Notes under the pieces: generated by a model
What the model was told of the DNA's origin: nothing
The model's input: the letters and a program-made list of their open reading frames with translations, nothing else
Database searches by the model: none
In this document: positions 1-12,959 of the stretch, in pieces
Position numbering within the stretch: position 1 is the first letter of the stretch
Layout: every line of letters starts with the position of its first letter
Origin: Combretum micranthum
Taxonomy: Eukaryota > Streptophyta > Magnoliopsida > Myrtales > Combretaceae
Assembly: GCA_024138025.1 (NCBI GenBank)
Contig: JAMXBD010003420.1
Location: forward strand, 1-64,000
Reading direction: 5' to 3'
Length of the DNA: 64,000 bases
Position numbers and translations under genes: made by a program

Positions 1-1300
1 TGTTTTTTTTTTTTTTTTTATTAAAATAATATGGTTATTATCCTCTATACAAATGTTGCTCTGGTGAGTGTAACGTTTCTTCCTTTTCCTTGGTAAAATT
101 TATGTTAATCGAGTTAGTTATTTCACTTCTAATTTAAGAGAAGTAATCTGGCTGATTTGGATCCATGGCCCTCGTCGTTTTAGTGTAATATCTCTGGCAT
201 GTTACGTAACTGATTTGTTTTATTGTAGATTGAAATTATTATTTTTGTGGACAAGGAAAAATCGACCAATAGATGATGTGCCATGCCTATGACCAAAGGA
301 CGTTAATAATTTATCATATTTTCTTAAGTATGTCCATAGAAACATACAAGATTCATAACCAATTTAAATTTGAAAATAATAAAACAATTGACCAAAATTT
401 TTAAAACTCTAATGCAGAGTCAATCTTAATTACCGCAAATAACTTTTAAGCTTTCCAAATAGTTAAACATAAAGAAAAAATCTTATCAACCTAAAATATA
501 TAATATGTTGTACTAATATGTAATATCTTCTTGTCCCAGCGTAGAGGTCTAAGCCTTTAGAAGTCTTCAAATGGATCGGCAAGAAATCTAGTGTAATAGT
601 TACTGCATACACAACATACGAACCTCGCACCTTAAAAATCATACGCATGCTTATGTAAAAATGCAACAATCATAGGTTGATATCTTACATTAGGTATATT
701 GAAAAAACTCAAATGATGTTTTATAAAAAAGGGGCAGGGAAAGTAATTTTTATTTTTAAAATTACGGCATTTTTTTTTTTTCCAAACATATAAAATTTAG
801 AAGGATGCCATGGTGAACGACATATGTGTATCCAGGAAATAGGCGCCCTTTTCATTGTTTTCAAAATATTTCTCCATTCCTTTCCAACCGTAGCCTACAA
901 TCTTTGAAGATTTCCAAATGTAATCCTATGGTAAGTGATAATCCTTCCGTTTTTATATTGTTTTCATCAAAACAAACACGAGTAACAAATTCTTGATGAA
1001 TTGATGCTGGCAGCGAAGATTTTTGAGAAAGCAATGACTGGAGTGAGGATACAAGAATATTTTACTAATCTATTGTAATTTAACTCTGAATACAGAGCAC
1101 GACATTCATTGGGAAGCCATGTTTATATTTTTCATTAATTTTTTGTTCATCACTCTAATGTATGTATAGGAGTGATGATTGGATAGTTACAATTTAGATT
1201 CCTTCTTTTCCAGATTTGGACACATGGCAAGGAGATATATTTTCATGCTCTACTACATGTAATACAAGTAACAACTATTAACTAATTACATGACCCAATT
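1..1300. other. Intergenic AT-rich DNA, no gene seen
   Basis: I see no recognisable coding domain, RNA gene or clear repeat boundary here. The stretch begins with a T homopolymer and has scattered A/T runs. Short open frames such as the one at 463-669 (minus) have AT-driven composition and no domain, so I do not call them. The right end may hold the decayed 3' LTR of the minus-strand element at 1640-5440, but I could not pair it with a second copy. Confidence 0.5.
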
Positions 1301-1424
1301 TATTATTGCAGCATATAGATATAATGGGCCTTAAGCTTTCAGTCCGGCCCCTTACTCAAAATCGTCTTAACCCATCATTTTAAGGCCCTCCTCCTTATCC
1401 TCCTTGTTACTATTTGTCAAAGTA

Positions 1425-1545
1425 GTTCCTGGCGAGTTCTTATTAATAGATTCCTTGATGTCTTTAGTTCCCCACTTGATGTCGGAAGCCCTAATCCAAA
1501 ATTCACTCCTACAACACCTTCCTCTCCTTCAAGAACCCTTGTCCA
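1425..1545 (-). repeat. Displaced gag fragment, partial copy of about 5340-5440
   Basis: On the minus strand this stretch reads NFGLGLPTSSGELK, close to NFRLGFPTSSGELM encoded near 5414. The nucleotide match covers roughly 55 bp and then the two diverge. It lies beyond the chromodomain end of the decayed element, where gag is not expected. It is either a piece of a second gag copy or a rearrangement product. Confidence 0.5.
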
Positions 1546-1649
1546 CTAGGGTTAATCTTTAAATCTTAGAGATAAGTCAGAGTAAAATTTCCATGTAACT
1601 TCACTTTTAGGCTTGTTTTTTCATTTGACTATTGCTAACGTGTCTATTG

Positions 1650-2700
1650 CAGATCCTCTCTTAATGAGCTTACGGTCGAGGATGGCTTCAAGTTCCCATG
1701 CATCTAGGCCTTGAAGCGAAGGAAGATCAGTGGAAGATTAATGACATCCTGGCATAAAGTGCTTGAGTTGTAAGACATAGAAAGGTGGGATGTATGGTCA
1801 AGTCAGAGGGTAGCTCTAGACGGTATGCTACTTCCCCAATCTTATCAATAATCTTATACGGTCCAAAATATTTCAGATTTAGCTTGTGAACCTTTGTTGT
1901 TTGAGATTATGATGTCGATAGGATTGTAACTTAACTAATACCCAATCCCCAATCATAAAAACGCTCTCACTCCTATTCTTATTAACTAGCTACTCCATCC
2001 TCTCCTAGGAATGTCGTAGATGAAACTATAGTGTTCTAAGTGCCTTTTCTCTCTTTACGAGCACATGATCAAATCATGTGATTCCTCGAATCTCTTGGTA
2101 AATAGGGTAGATGCAAAGGTGGAAGGTATAGAATGATAGTTTGTATTGTACGACCATTCTAATAAAGCTAGGAACTCACTCTACCTTTTAAGGGTTCCAC
2201 TAGAAACATAAAGTAGATATGTTTCTAGATACTCATTCATGGCTTCTGTCTAACCATCTCTTTATAGATGGTATGTGGAAGATAGCTTTAATTCAACTCC
2301 TTGTAACTTAAAAAATTCGTTCCAAAAGTGACTAATGAAGATAGGGCCTTGATCTCTAACTATAGAGTTAGGTAACCCATGCAATTTGAGCACATTTTTC
2401 AAGTACAATTTGGCTACCTAAGGTGTTGTGTAGGGATGAGATAACCCTATGAAATGTGCATATTTGCTGGAATGATCCACTATCACCATGATCACATCCT
2501 CACCATGTGATTTTGGAAGGCTTTTATAAAATCCATAGTTACATGTATGCAACATCCTTTAGGAATGGGCAAGGGTTGTAATAAAACTAGCTAAGCCACA
2601 TTTTCATACTTGTGCCTTTGGCATATATCACACTCCCACATATACTGCCTAACATCCTTCTTCGTTCTTGACCAACTAAAAACTGAGTGTAATCTCTTAA
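1650..2700 (-). pseudogene. Integrase plus chromodomain remnant
   Basis: The minus strand near 2650 reads ECDICQRHKYEN, the second half of the integrase HHCC zinc-binding domain. It is followed by a catalytic-core-like stretch near 2500-2400 with several stops (MDFIKAF, then a decayed VVDxFSKYAHF equivalent). Near 2300-2200 the TYHP/DGQTE-type region is recognisable. The far end, near 1700-1650, reads LEAILDRKLIKRGSAI, which resembles the start of a retroelement chromodomain. Stops and frame changes make it non-functional. It is the distal end of the pol remnant on this strand. Confidence 0.7.
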
Positions 2701-2999
2701 ATGTAGCTTGAGAATTCAAATGACCTCCAAACACTCCATCATGGTATAAAGATATTAGGCTCTACTTAAGTTCAATTCTAGCTCCAACAACGACCTATCA
2801 CTTATTCCTCAACACAACATTCTCTATAGTAAAACCCTCAACCAATTTGTCATCTTCTAACAGCTTGTAGGTCGCTTGATAGAACCTATTAGCAAGTACA
2901 CATGCCTTGATCTCATCCATAATTTCCATTAACAAATTTGTGGTGTGAACCATAACCATCAAACCTACAAAACCTACACAAGAAAGAGCATTAGCAACC

Positions 3000-4150
3000 T
3001 TATTGGCTTGGCCACTTTTGTATTATATCCCATAATCCAAGCCAAGAAATTTCGTTAACCACTTTTGTGGGCTATTAGTGGTCATCCTTTGATTCAACAA
3101 AAACTTAGGCTTTGGTGATCTGTTATAATAATAAAATGTCTTCCAATGAGGTAGTGTCTCCATCTATCCACAATTTTTACTGTAGCCAACATCTCCTTCT
3201 CGTATATTGACATCCCTTTTTGTCGTTCACCCAATGCCCTGCTCAAAAAGGCAATAGGATATTGCTCTTACATTAAAACAACACCAATCCCTTCATTACA
3301 AGTAATTTCGATAACAAATGGTTTAGAAAAATTAGGTATCCTTAGGACCGATGCTTTTGTTAGCATTCTCTTCACTAACCCAAAGGCATTTTCAGCACTA
3401 TCATTCCATGTAGACCCATTTTTCTTAAGAAACTGTGTGAGTGGTTTAGTGATTGTTCTATAGCCTTTGATGAACCTACAAAAGTAGCCAGCAAGCCTTA
3501 AGAACCCTCAAAGCTGCCGGACATTAGCTGTCTTAAGCCAATTATTTATGGATTCAACCTGTTTAAGATTAGTGGTGACTTCGTGCCTTGAAATGATGTG
3601 TCGTAAATACTTTATATGAGTCACTCCAAACACACATTTGCTCCTTTTCAACAATAGTGTTTCCCTCGTCATGCAAGGTAGTGCTCAAATGTTGAACTTG
3701 TTCCTCCAGGTTTTAGCTATAAACCAATATATCATAAAAAGAATAATATGAATTTTCTTCAATTCTCCCTGAATAATTCATTCATTAAGTCTTTAAATGT
3801 AGAAAGGGCATTAGTTAAGTCGAAGGGCATAACTAAAATTTGTAGTGGCCTTCATGGGTCTTGAAAGCTGTTTTATAAATGTCTTTAGGATCAAAAAAGT
3901 CATCAATTAGAGGAATCGGATACATGTCCTTAATAGTAAGCTTATTGAGCTCGTGCTAATTGACACATATTCTCCATATATTATCTTTTTTTTTTCCTTA
4001 CTAGCACAATAAGAAAAGAGAAAGGGTTATGGCTTGGTCGTATCATGCCTTGCTTGGACATGTTCTTTACCATAGCTTCTAGAACATTTTTTTATGCTGA
4101 TGGGTGTTTATAGGGCCTTAGATTAATAGGTTAAGCCCTCTCCTATAAGT
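3000..4150 (-). pseudogene. Reverse transcriptase / RNase H remnant
   Basis: On the minus strand I read MPFDLTNALSTF (RT palm motif before the active site), then LYDILVYS where the family has F/Y-x-DD-ILVYS, so one catalytic aspartate has been lost. CVFGVTHIKYLRHI and GFLRLAGYFCRFIKGY (RT thumb) follow, then RNase H stretches including AFLSRALGERQKGMSIYEKEML and RHFIIITDHQSL. These are all standard Ty3/gypsy pol signatures. Several in-frame stops occur, as in the neighbouring domains. Confidence 0.8.
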
Positions 4151-4865
4151 GAATCCGATGTTCATATCCTCTCAGAGGTGGTAAGGTATGGGATTCCTCA
4201 ATGATATCATTAAACTCTTCATTCAATCACTTCCAATAAACAAGGTGGTATTCTCCTAGAATTCTCTTCCTCAATTCCAACCGATTGAGCTATTACCATC
4301 TAGCATTGGATATCAACATCAGAACCATGGTCAATAACCAACTTGGTTAAGTGTTTCTCTTCAATGGCCAATAAGGGTTCCATAACCCCTTGTAACTTAC
4401 ATGGTTTACTATTGTGGATAAACTCCATTGCAAGTTCACATAAGTTCCATGCAATATTTCCTAGGTCTTAACTAAGGAATTCCAAGTACTATGCCTTACC
4501 CTTCAAAAGGCAGTAAATGGCACTCCAAATCAAATTTATGGCCCTATATCATCACTAAGCTCAAATGTGGTACATATCCCATAGTAAATTTTAAGGTCCT
4601 ATTTGCTAACCTCACCTTAGCTGTCTTAGTACTTTCCACTAGATAACCCAAATGTTTAGAAACCCTTTCGTCTAAGAAAGTAAGTGAACTATCACAATTA
4701 ACGAAAACTTCTAGTTTCTTTTTACGTGGAAAGCATGAAACCTCATCATATCATGTTCTTGTATAGCGCCAGTTTAGATAATCTATCCTCTAATGTCGAT
4801 TTTTCAACACAATCCTCATTTTCCTCCTACTCACTAGACTTTTCCTTTGCATCCTCAAGGGCCTA

Positions 4866-4916
4866 TTCTTGCAATAGTGGTCTGGTCCTAATGTTTCATC
4901 ACACTAGAAGCATTGG
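4866..4916 (-). pseudogene. Gag zinc knuckle remnant
   Basis: The minus strand reads QCF-stop-CDETLGPDHYCKN, a CX2CX4HX4C-type knuckle with a stop between the first two cysteines. It resembles the CFRCGEKFSPGHRC knuckle typical of chromovirus gag. It lies between the capsid fragment and the pol domains, as expected. Confidence 0.65.
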
Positions 4917-5030
4917 TAATCTCTTCATTTTTCATCTAATTCCCCTAGTGTAAGAATCATGGTAGGACAATTTTGGGTTGGTTTGTGTGCGTATGTGTAG
5001 TGGCTTGCTGCTTTGGGAGTACTAGTTTAG

Positions 5031-5414
5031 TTAGCTTAATTGTGTTTGAGTAGGCTTAAGGTAGGTTAGTGTTTTTGGTATTGGTGTATAGTTGGAAATG
5101 GAGTTAGTGCTACTAGTATAGGTTGTTTTGTAGGGAAATTTGGTGGCAATGAGTGTGGTTTCTTGTAGCTTGGTAAGGGTGTAGGAATATTGTAAAGACA
5201 ACGTTTGAAACATACGAACTAGATACTGAATTTTAGGTTTAAGGCCACTTAAGAAAGAGCTTATTTCAAGGTTTTTGAGTAAGTGCACCAAGGTTGTCAA
5301 ATACTCAAACTCAATTAAAGATCGTTCCATTATCTCATGTTGGAACAATTCTTTAAGGGATGTAAATGTCATTAGTTCCCCACTTGATGTTGGAAACCCT
5401 AATCTAAAATTCAC
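5031..5414 (-). pseudogene. Gag capsid fragment of decayed chromovirus
   Basis: This is an open minus-strand frame of 127 codons. It holds the phrases FLSGLKPKIQYLVRMF and YTLTKLQETTL, which match the C-terminal capsid part of plant Ty3/gypsy gag (usual form FLSGLKPEIQ...VRMFxPxSL..A..LAKLQE). Gag would package the element RNA into virus-like particles. The N-terminal part is missing from this frame and the zinc knuckle lies downstream in another, interrupted frame. A shorter plus-strand frame over the same bases is a shadow. Confidence 0.75.
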
Positions 5415-5459
5415 CCTTACACTATTCTTGAGGAGATTCTTTGGGAAATTTTGTTAAAG

Positions 5460-6360
5460 TGATGATTTAGCACTTTGGAAGGAAGAAAGATAAAAAACAA
5501 CAAAAAAAAATTGACGAGGTAATATAGTTTCTATGTGCATTGTGGGGTTGCTGCAACTGGTTGATCACATGTGATAGATGTGTTGGTCAACTTGAGAGAA
5601 GTCCTGAACGAATGACACAAGTACAAATATCATAGAGAGATGCATGAGAGAAGGAACAGGCAATTCCGGTTTCTCAAGTGCGTGAGTAACAAAAGATCAA
5701 ATCAGATAAATCCAATCATTCTAGACTCGTTCCTCGCGAAATAGTTGCTTTAATCCCTTATGAAGATATTTCAGTAGAGTTTTCGCATTACTCTCAATCT
5801 TAGTAATACGTAAAATCTCTCTCAAATCAGAGTATGAATCTCTTATTTATAGATGGTGCAGATTAATACCAACCATTAGATAGCACTAGAACAAACAGTC
5901 GAGATCAAGTGTTGCTGGTGACCATTAAATCTTTTTATAGTGATTCGACGACTAATATTAAAGCCTCCTTTTCTTATAGTAGTAGGTTGGGCTAGAAATA
6001 GGCTTAATGGCTTTTATTGCATAAAAGAAGCCCATTTTCATATAAAAAAGATGAAGGCTTAACTTAGTCCACATAAGCCATATTTGATTCAAAAAAAAAA
6101 AATCCTAATTAAGGCGGGAAGATATTTTTTTACTATACTTTTCACACAAGAGAAAAACTAAATTAGGCTGAGAGCGGAATGAACCAATCCAACGATCTCT
6201 ATTCTAAGCCTACCAAGCCAAATCTCCCTATAGCATTCCTTATTAGACTCGGTCTTCTAAGCCTTATCATTAACCTAGAAGAATAGCTTATGGCATTAAA
6301 TTGAGCCAAAAGCTGAATTACCGACCCTCTACATTATGTATTTGAAATCATAAGCACTAG
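5460..6360 (-). other. Upstream leader / possible LTR of the decayed chromovirus
   Basis: No coding domain is visible. A minus-strand TATA-like TCTATAAATAA lies at 5843-5853, upstream of the gag fragment on that strand, which would fit an LTR promoter. I could not find a tRNA-Met primer site or a second copy, so calling it an LTR is inference. Confidence 0.35.
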
Positions 6361-7700
6361 TGATTGAATACAGATCGTATCAAGAATAATAAAATAGAAC
6401 CCATTGTAATCCTACGATCTAGCAAAGGCAAGCGTACCTATCTTATAGTATAGAGTTAGACTCAGGTGTCGTTCTTAAGGATCTATGGGCAAGTACTTGT
6501 ATTTCCCTTTTACTACTATATAGCCTAAATTATCAAAGTGATTGTATTAATTCTAAATTACTAACTAAACTAATAACTAGCAAACCTAACTAATGATATG
6601 AGCACTTTTCATGGTTTTCTAATTCAATCACAAACGATGCCTTTAGTTTTGATCCACTTTAACCCTTAATTCTTATGATAACAATCAATTAATGAATAGT
6701 TAAGCCTTGAACTGCAGGGTTTCTTAATTAAACCAATTACTCTTTTCAAGTCAATTGATTCCTAATTCTACATTAGATAGTGGGAATGTCTTCCTTCACT
6801 AACACCAATGTAAAATTGCATGAAACTTATGAACTTTAATTAAAGATTGAATATTTATTGTACGAATTCAAAGTCTCTCTATGTCTAAGTGAAACAAGCA
6901 AATTCTTCCTTCATGGATGATCTATCCTATTAGTTGAAATCTCTTTCTAACTAATAAGAATCAAGCATGCAATAATCCTGTTTAGAAATTATCACAAGAA
7001 CAATTAAGATCACGTAAATAAATTCAAGACATAAAACTCTCATTAATTAACAAAGATTCAGAACATAGGTTAGGGTTTTACAAAACCTAGGGCGTACAAA
7101 TTTACTCTTCCATAGGATAAACAATGAAAATAGAAAATGTAGAAGAGTATAAAGATAGCATGATTAATAAAAACCCCTTGAAGTAATTGTTTGGCACTTC
7201 GAATGTTTATGCGATAATGTCCCCTTGAGAAGCTCTCCAAGATGTGTACTTTAGGGTTTTGGAGCAAAATACGGATAGTTAGATCCCAAAAAAATGAGAA
7301 CGAAGCACTATTTATAGGTTGTCAAATGTACATGACCCGTGTAAGTATAGTGTATATTGGAACAATGTAGAAATTCTCAATCATTAATTGCACTCAACCC
7401 TAACGTACACTGGTCGTGTACCCTAGATATCAAACTTTTCCTTGCTTTGTAGCTCCAACAATTGTACATTGGTCGTGTCTTCTTTGTAACGTAATTTTGA
7501 GTTTGCAATAAAAGCTCCAGACTTCATCAAATCTTCGCTTGTTTCATCATCAATCCTTTGCAAAGTTCAATTATTCGTCATTTAGCCCTGAAACGAATAA
7601 TTCACTCAATAAGTATCATTTTCTCTAGTAGATCAACAAAATATAATATAAAATATGATCAATAAAGACATAATTAGTAAGGGTCTTAGGACATTTATCA
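6361..7700 (-). repeat. 3' LTR of element A
   Basis: On the plus strand it begins TGATTGAATACAG and ends ACATTTATCA, giving TG...CA ends on the minus strand. It aligns along its whole length to the three-piece copy at 16845-31282, including shared stretches around AAGGATCTATGGGCAAGTAC and GTAAGGGTCTTAGGA. It carries the intact, empty version of the sites hit by element B and by the MITE in the other LTR. Confidence 0.85.
7308..7317 (-). promoter_or_regulatory. TATA box in element A 3' LTR
   Basis: CTATTTATAG on the plus strand reads CTATAAATAG on the minus strand, the element's transcribed strand. It is conserved in the other LTR at 30116-30125. Confidence 0.6.
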
Positions 7701-7735
7701 AACTTCCCCATACATTCCCCACACTTAATCGTTTA
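7701..7735 (-). promoter_or_regulatory. Polypurine tract region of element A
   Basis: The minus strand reads AAGTGTGGGGAATGTATGGG and then AAGTT directly before the LTR start TGATAAATG. A GTGTGGGG motif next to the 3' LTR is usual for Athila/Tat elements and primes plus-strand DNA synthesis (family knowledge). Confidence 0.65.
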
Positions 7736-7853
7736 TTTGTCCTCAAGCAAACAACTATGGATAGTGAAAATCTATCATTTAATATACTCAATATTTTTTA
7801 CAAGTTTTAAAGTTTACATATCATTCATTAATTCTTTTATATTATATCGACTC

Positions 7854-10800
7854 TGTAAGGCCCTAGATTTTATGCTACTTTTTATGCTTAAATGCTAAAC
7901 CAGAAGTCAATCGAAGACCCTAAAGTCAATAAACCTATAACATATCCTAGTAGATTTAGATCTGACAATCCCGTGCTCTTAACCTCTAAAGAACAGAATT
8001 AGGATAATTGTGTATTATAGTCCATAATAATATAGAGAAGTTTACAAATATCAGATTCATTGAAATTTATTTCATTTCAGATCGGAATGAATCAAATTTC
8101 GAAAACCATGCCTTGGTGCACCGAACGGTAAAAATATTCCGATAACACCGTTAGATTCATAAAAATATAAGAATTTTAAAAATATCAATTTTATAATTTT
8201 TCAGTATCTAAAAATATCAGATATAACCTATTTACGTGTATTTTCTTTACTACTGGTATTAATTTGTCTTATCTACTATTCATAGTACTATCTACACTAT
8301 TTATTACTATTCACCTATTTCTACTTTTCCATCGCCTATTCTTAGACTCTATCATACATGTTTCTTACTTTTTATTTTTCTCATACAACTTTAATCACAT
8401 CATACCTTAAAAATTATTACTTTTCATTAACAAAAATACAAAATAAATAATCTCTCCCTCTATAGCCGGCACCCTTTCCTCATTCTCTCTCAATTTTTTT
8501 TCTTTTTCATTTTATTTAATTACAATAAATTTCCCTCCTCATTCATCTATAAATACATCATCTCCCTCCATTTCTTTCACACACTCAGTTACTTTAACAA
8601 AACTCTCTCAAAATTACCACTCAACTTTCCTCTCCAAAAATCTCTTCTCATCTTCTCACATTTCTGCTATCATCATACTACCACAACCTCTCTTTTTCTA
8701 CCATCCATACTTTTACCTTAGGTAATATTCTTAAAAGTACTTCCTTACCATGTCATATAACTTAACATGATCATGGTGTATGTTTTCTAAACATCTAAGT
8801 GTTATAGGAGCAACACTATATTCATGTTTTGTTCTTGTTCATGAATAAATCTCATTTTATTAATGTTGTTTTTATTATTATATTGTTAGATGTTATTATT
8901 GTTATAACCTTGCTTCTATATATTAGTAAATATGTTTATGTATATATATTTCTTAGAGTATATAAGCTCACTAACATAATCATTATTTATTTATTTATGC
9001 TTTGTAATTTATTTATTTATTCCATGCTTTTATAGTAAGACTAGTCTTTCTAGTTTTAGACTTGTCCTCATCAAATTAAAACAAATTTTCTTATTTCTTT
9101 TGTATTTCTTTTTGGACTTGCCCATGTTTAAGTCCAAAAGCCTTGATTCAAGCTAAGACTTTCAATAATTGATAATTATTATTTACTTATCTCTATATTT
9201 TCCATCTTTCTTATTAGTTAATTTTGTCATGTTACTTAGCTATAAATGCATGTTCATGCATAATCAAGTTGATTGTTGTCTTAATAAAAAAAAAAAAATT
9301 CTTTAGTAAAAGAAAATAGGTTCAACTTACTTTGAAAATGAAATTTTATCTCTTAGGAAAAGTTTCATTAAAATTTAGAAATTTTATATCAATAAAATGC
9401 TTTCCAAAGAATTTTAAACAAAGGTCACTATAGATTTTAGTATTGTTAATATACAAGGACTTTTTAAAAATTAACTAAAAAATTCCTTACTCTCTTTTCA
9501 AACTACCATTAAAACCTTCATGTTACTAATATTTTACTATGAGAAATTTTCTTAAAAACTTGTTTATAAGATCCACTAACATTTTAATAAGTGCAAAGAT
9601 TAAAACAAGCTTTTCAAAACAAGTTAAAATCAACTCACCAAGTAAAGTCTACTTAAGGAATAAAATTTGTAGATAACTTAGAAAGACAAAAAACTTTTAA
9701 TCGATATTATCTTTTAAGAGTTAAGGAAAAATAAAATATATTACATATTAAATGACTAAAAAATCTTTAGTTTTATTTCCAAACAACTTAAAATAATTTT
9801 GTCAACTTTACCTTTCAAGCTATTAAGACAAGATTGTTTTATGAAAAATCATGGATTAATACAACATCATTAGAATCATGTGTATAATATGAGTTGCATA
9901 TGTATTAAAAGGATTTTTCAACTATATAAATATTTATATGTTTTCTATGGGATTTTTGGTTAGTAGAAAGTTTGGAAAAATCATGTTTTAAGGGATGGGA
10001 TTTTCTTGTCAATTTTGTACCACATCTTTTTGGAACCCAAATGACATTTTATGATAAAAATAACCTTAGAAATAGATATATCTTTTTAGGTAGTTAGAAA
10101 ATGGTATGTAATATGCGAAATTTCGAGATAATATGAGTAAGTTATGACCATTTTAAGTTGCAATTTCAACTCCACACGAATTTTGACAAACTTAGTAAAA
10201 TAAAATTTGCAAGTTTAAGTACAACTTCTAAGAAATACTCATTTTAGGTATTTCTAGGTAACACAGAGTCCGAAGTTTCTTATTCAGAGGACTACTTCGA
10301 TTAGGAGCTTTCTATTACCATGGCCAAGTGAGTTTAATTTCCTACATTCTTGTACTTATATTTTCGCTTGTAGATTAGCACCACTAGAATTAGGAAAAGA
10401 TAAAAACATGAAAATGCATATGCCTTACATATATGGTTGAAATGGTGTTAAGCATATCGAGGCGGGAATTGTTAAATAAATAATGTTTGATTTAGCATAG
10501 GAATGATATGCCTGCAAACTCTATCATCACTATTAAAACATCTAAAATTATGCCATGATTATTTGAATAAAATGATCCATGCATAACGCATAGTGAGTAA
10601 CATTGCATTCATTACTATACCTTTGGTAGGATAAGGGCATGGTAGTAAGGTCCATAGAACTCGAAATTTTACTTTATGGCAAATGGTCGCCCGATTAAAA
10701 TGGTGAGTACACACCCGAAATAACTATATTTTAGTGGTTAGTAGTGGCTCATATAAAAACTTAAAGAACTTCATTTGTGAAATATGGTCTTTGTGGCCCA

Positions 10801-11420
10801 GAACACCTAACCCCAAATGAAGGGGTAAATCCATTCAACATATGATTCCTAGAAAATCTTATGTATTGTTTGCTCACGTATTTGTTACATCCCATATGCT
10901 TGTTTAAATAACTTGTTTGAATATTAATTGCCCAAGTACTTTATTTGTGGAAAAAATTCTCACTAAGCAAGGAAGCTTACCCTCTTATAGATATTTATTG
11001 CAGTACCCCTACCTTTGGTTGATGCCTAGGGGATACTTTTCATAGATACTACTTTTTGGATTCAGGAGTTTTTGGATGACGTCAAAGGCTAGATGTAGAC
11101 TTAGACTTCTAAGTAAATCTCCGATGTAATTGTTATAAATAGACTATGAAGAACTATATTTTTTGATAGGGGAATGACCCTTTAATATTTGTAAGACTCT
11201 TATATTTTGTATTTAAGGTGTTTACGTTGTGATTTCCCTTCTTAACTGTTATTATGAATATTTTCTTAAACAACTTGTTTCAAAGTTGATCCTCTATGAT
11301 CGTGAAAGTACGTTTTACACTCGATATCAAAGCTTTTGGGATGACTAAGGTTGTCATACTTAAGCTTTAATTTTGAGTGTGGTGTACTTTCGCGTTTAAG
11401 ATATCCTTTGGGGCATGATA
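7854..11420 (+). repeat. Solo LTR E (long Tekay/Del-like LTR family)
   Basis: This 3567-bp insertion begins TGTAAGGCCCTAG and ends GGGGCATGATA. The flanking 5-mers GACTC (7849-7853) and AACTC (11421-11425) are a one-mismatch TSD. It aligns in reverse orientation to C (24975-28710) and D (34008-37470). Orientation comes from a TATAAATA followed by a CT-rich leader at 8548. TGTAAG...GGGGCRTGACA ends are typical of plant Tekay/Del LTRs (family knowledge). No internal domain or second LTR is present, so it is a solo LTR left by LTR-LTR recombination. Short open frames within it have no domain. Confidence 0.85.
8548..8555 (+). promoter_or_regulatory. TATA box of solo LTR E
   Basis: TATAAATA is followed by a CT-rich, leader-like stretch with TCACACACTCAG. 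It is conserved in C (27999-28006) and D (36759-36766), which fixes the orientation of all three copies. Confidence 0.65.
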
Positions 11421-11425
11421 AACTC

Positions 11426-12955
11426 ACTCTATAACTACTACTCAAACGTACCATTTAATGTAATTTGAATCAAAATTCTAAGACTAATCTAGGTAAGTCA
11501 AACTTTATCCTTACCATTTAGCAGCAGATTCAATAGTCACAAAGTAAAAATAAAGTCATATAATGGTAAAAGAGACCCAGTTACATTTCACCACCCACTA
11601 ACAAGTATATAAACTCTTTAACCATTTCTCTAAGCATAATAATCTAGAGCGAAAGTAATTTGCATCCATTTTCCCTCTCGATTTTCTTCTAATATCTGAA
11701 TCTCTCTAAAATTTTTAAGCCTTTAGAAGGGGAGGTTTCAGCCTCTATCTTTTCTTTTTCCTTTAAATAGGTTTTTGTCTACTTTTTTTCAGCTCTTTCT
11801 CTTTTTTATGAATAGGAGATTGGTATAGTCAATAGCAGGGTTAGACTTCACTCTTCTAAGGGACCAAAGCCTACCCATATCAACTCAACTCCTTATTATT
11901 CAATTTAGCACATGAATTTTTAAAGAGATTGTTCTAAAAGAATCACCAAGTGAAAATATCATATGCTTTTTCACTAGAGATTAAATAGGCTCTCAAAGTT
12001 TTTGAAAAGAGAATATACAAGTTAACAAGCTTAGAAATATAACCATCTAAATTTTAACCATGGACTTCAATCTACTTCTAGAATCTAGATTGCATTACTA
12101 AAGAGCGAGTAAAATTACCTCACCTATATCTCATCTTACAATTTTCGAACCTAGATTTCATCCTATAATTTTCGACTAAGTATACTAATCACAAAAAAGT
12201 GAGTAAGGTACTGTAATAGTCACTTTTACCTTAATATGAATGCTAATTCAAAAAAAGTTTTATTTTAGTATATTTTCAAGATTTATTCTATATATATGAA
12301 TGTAAATTCAATTCATATTTAGCTTTAAAACATATTTGCAAACTTATAAGTGGAAGACTTTTGATTTTGATCAAGCTCAAATTTACAATTTCACTTTAAG
12401 TGCTTAAAAGACATATAATATTCAAGACCCAGTTATCCCCTTTAAAGTTACCCCTTCCCCACACTTAATCAAGACATTGCTCCTAATGTCTCCTAATTCA
12501 ATCACAAAACATCGAAAAAGGGAAAGAAAGGAACAAAATACAAGAAAAAGGAAAATGAGAACTTCCTCAATTGATATCAGACTTTAAGGACAATTAATGT
12601 TGGAGTAAATTTGATTGCAGCCCCATCATCATTAGAAGTTTCGTGGACCCCAAAAATAGGATTGAACCAGCATGACCTAGAAAGAAAAAAACAAAGAAAA
12701 GAAGAAGTTAATCTAGCCTAAGCATCTACCATAAGCATCAAACACCGTTGATAGAGAGTTTTCCCATAAGGGGAACTCAAAAAGAATCCATAAAAGAGAA
12801 AAGATAATCACATACATGTTGTTGATGAATATGATACGGGAATGTGAAGGTGCAAGGAATATGTAAGTAGAGAAGAAATCGTGTATGTGTGGGACAAAAA
12901 AGAATGGAGTAGTGTAGGGGATTCGACATCATGTATGTATACATATGCATCAGTA
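11426..12955 (-). other. Element A internal region, non-coding
   Basis: This is internal DNA of element A right of solo LTR E. Near 12455 it holds CCCCACACTTAATC, a second copy of the GTGTGGGG motif found at the polypurine tract. I see no protein domain in any frame. A minus-strand open frame at 12777-12971 looks like chance. Confidence 0.5.
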
Positions 12956-12959
12956 CACT

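Larger units (their letters stand above)
1640..5440 (-). mobile_element. Degenerate Ty3/gypsy chromovirus (gag-pol remnant)
   Basis: Reading the minus strand gives, in order, a gag capsid segment (about 5414-5031), a zinc knuckle (about 4910), protease space, reverse transcriptase and RNase H (about 4150-3000), integrase (about 2700-1900) and a chromodomain-like tail (about 1750-1650). This is the Ty3/gypsy order, and a C-terminal chromodomain marks chromoviruses; the style resembles Reina/Tekay types (family knowledge). All domains are interrupted by stops and frameshifts, so the element is dead. I could not define an LTR pair or a target-site duplication. It lies just left of nested element A and on the same strand. 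Confidence 0.8.

Noticed and set aside
5275..5457. 60-codon plus-strand frame
   Set aside because: Antisense shadow of the minus-strand gag fragment.
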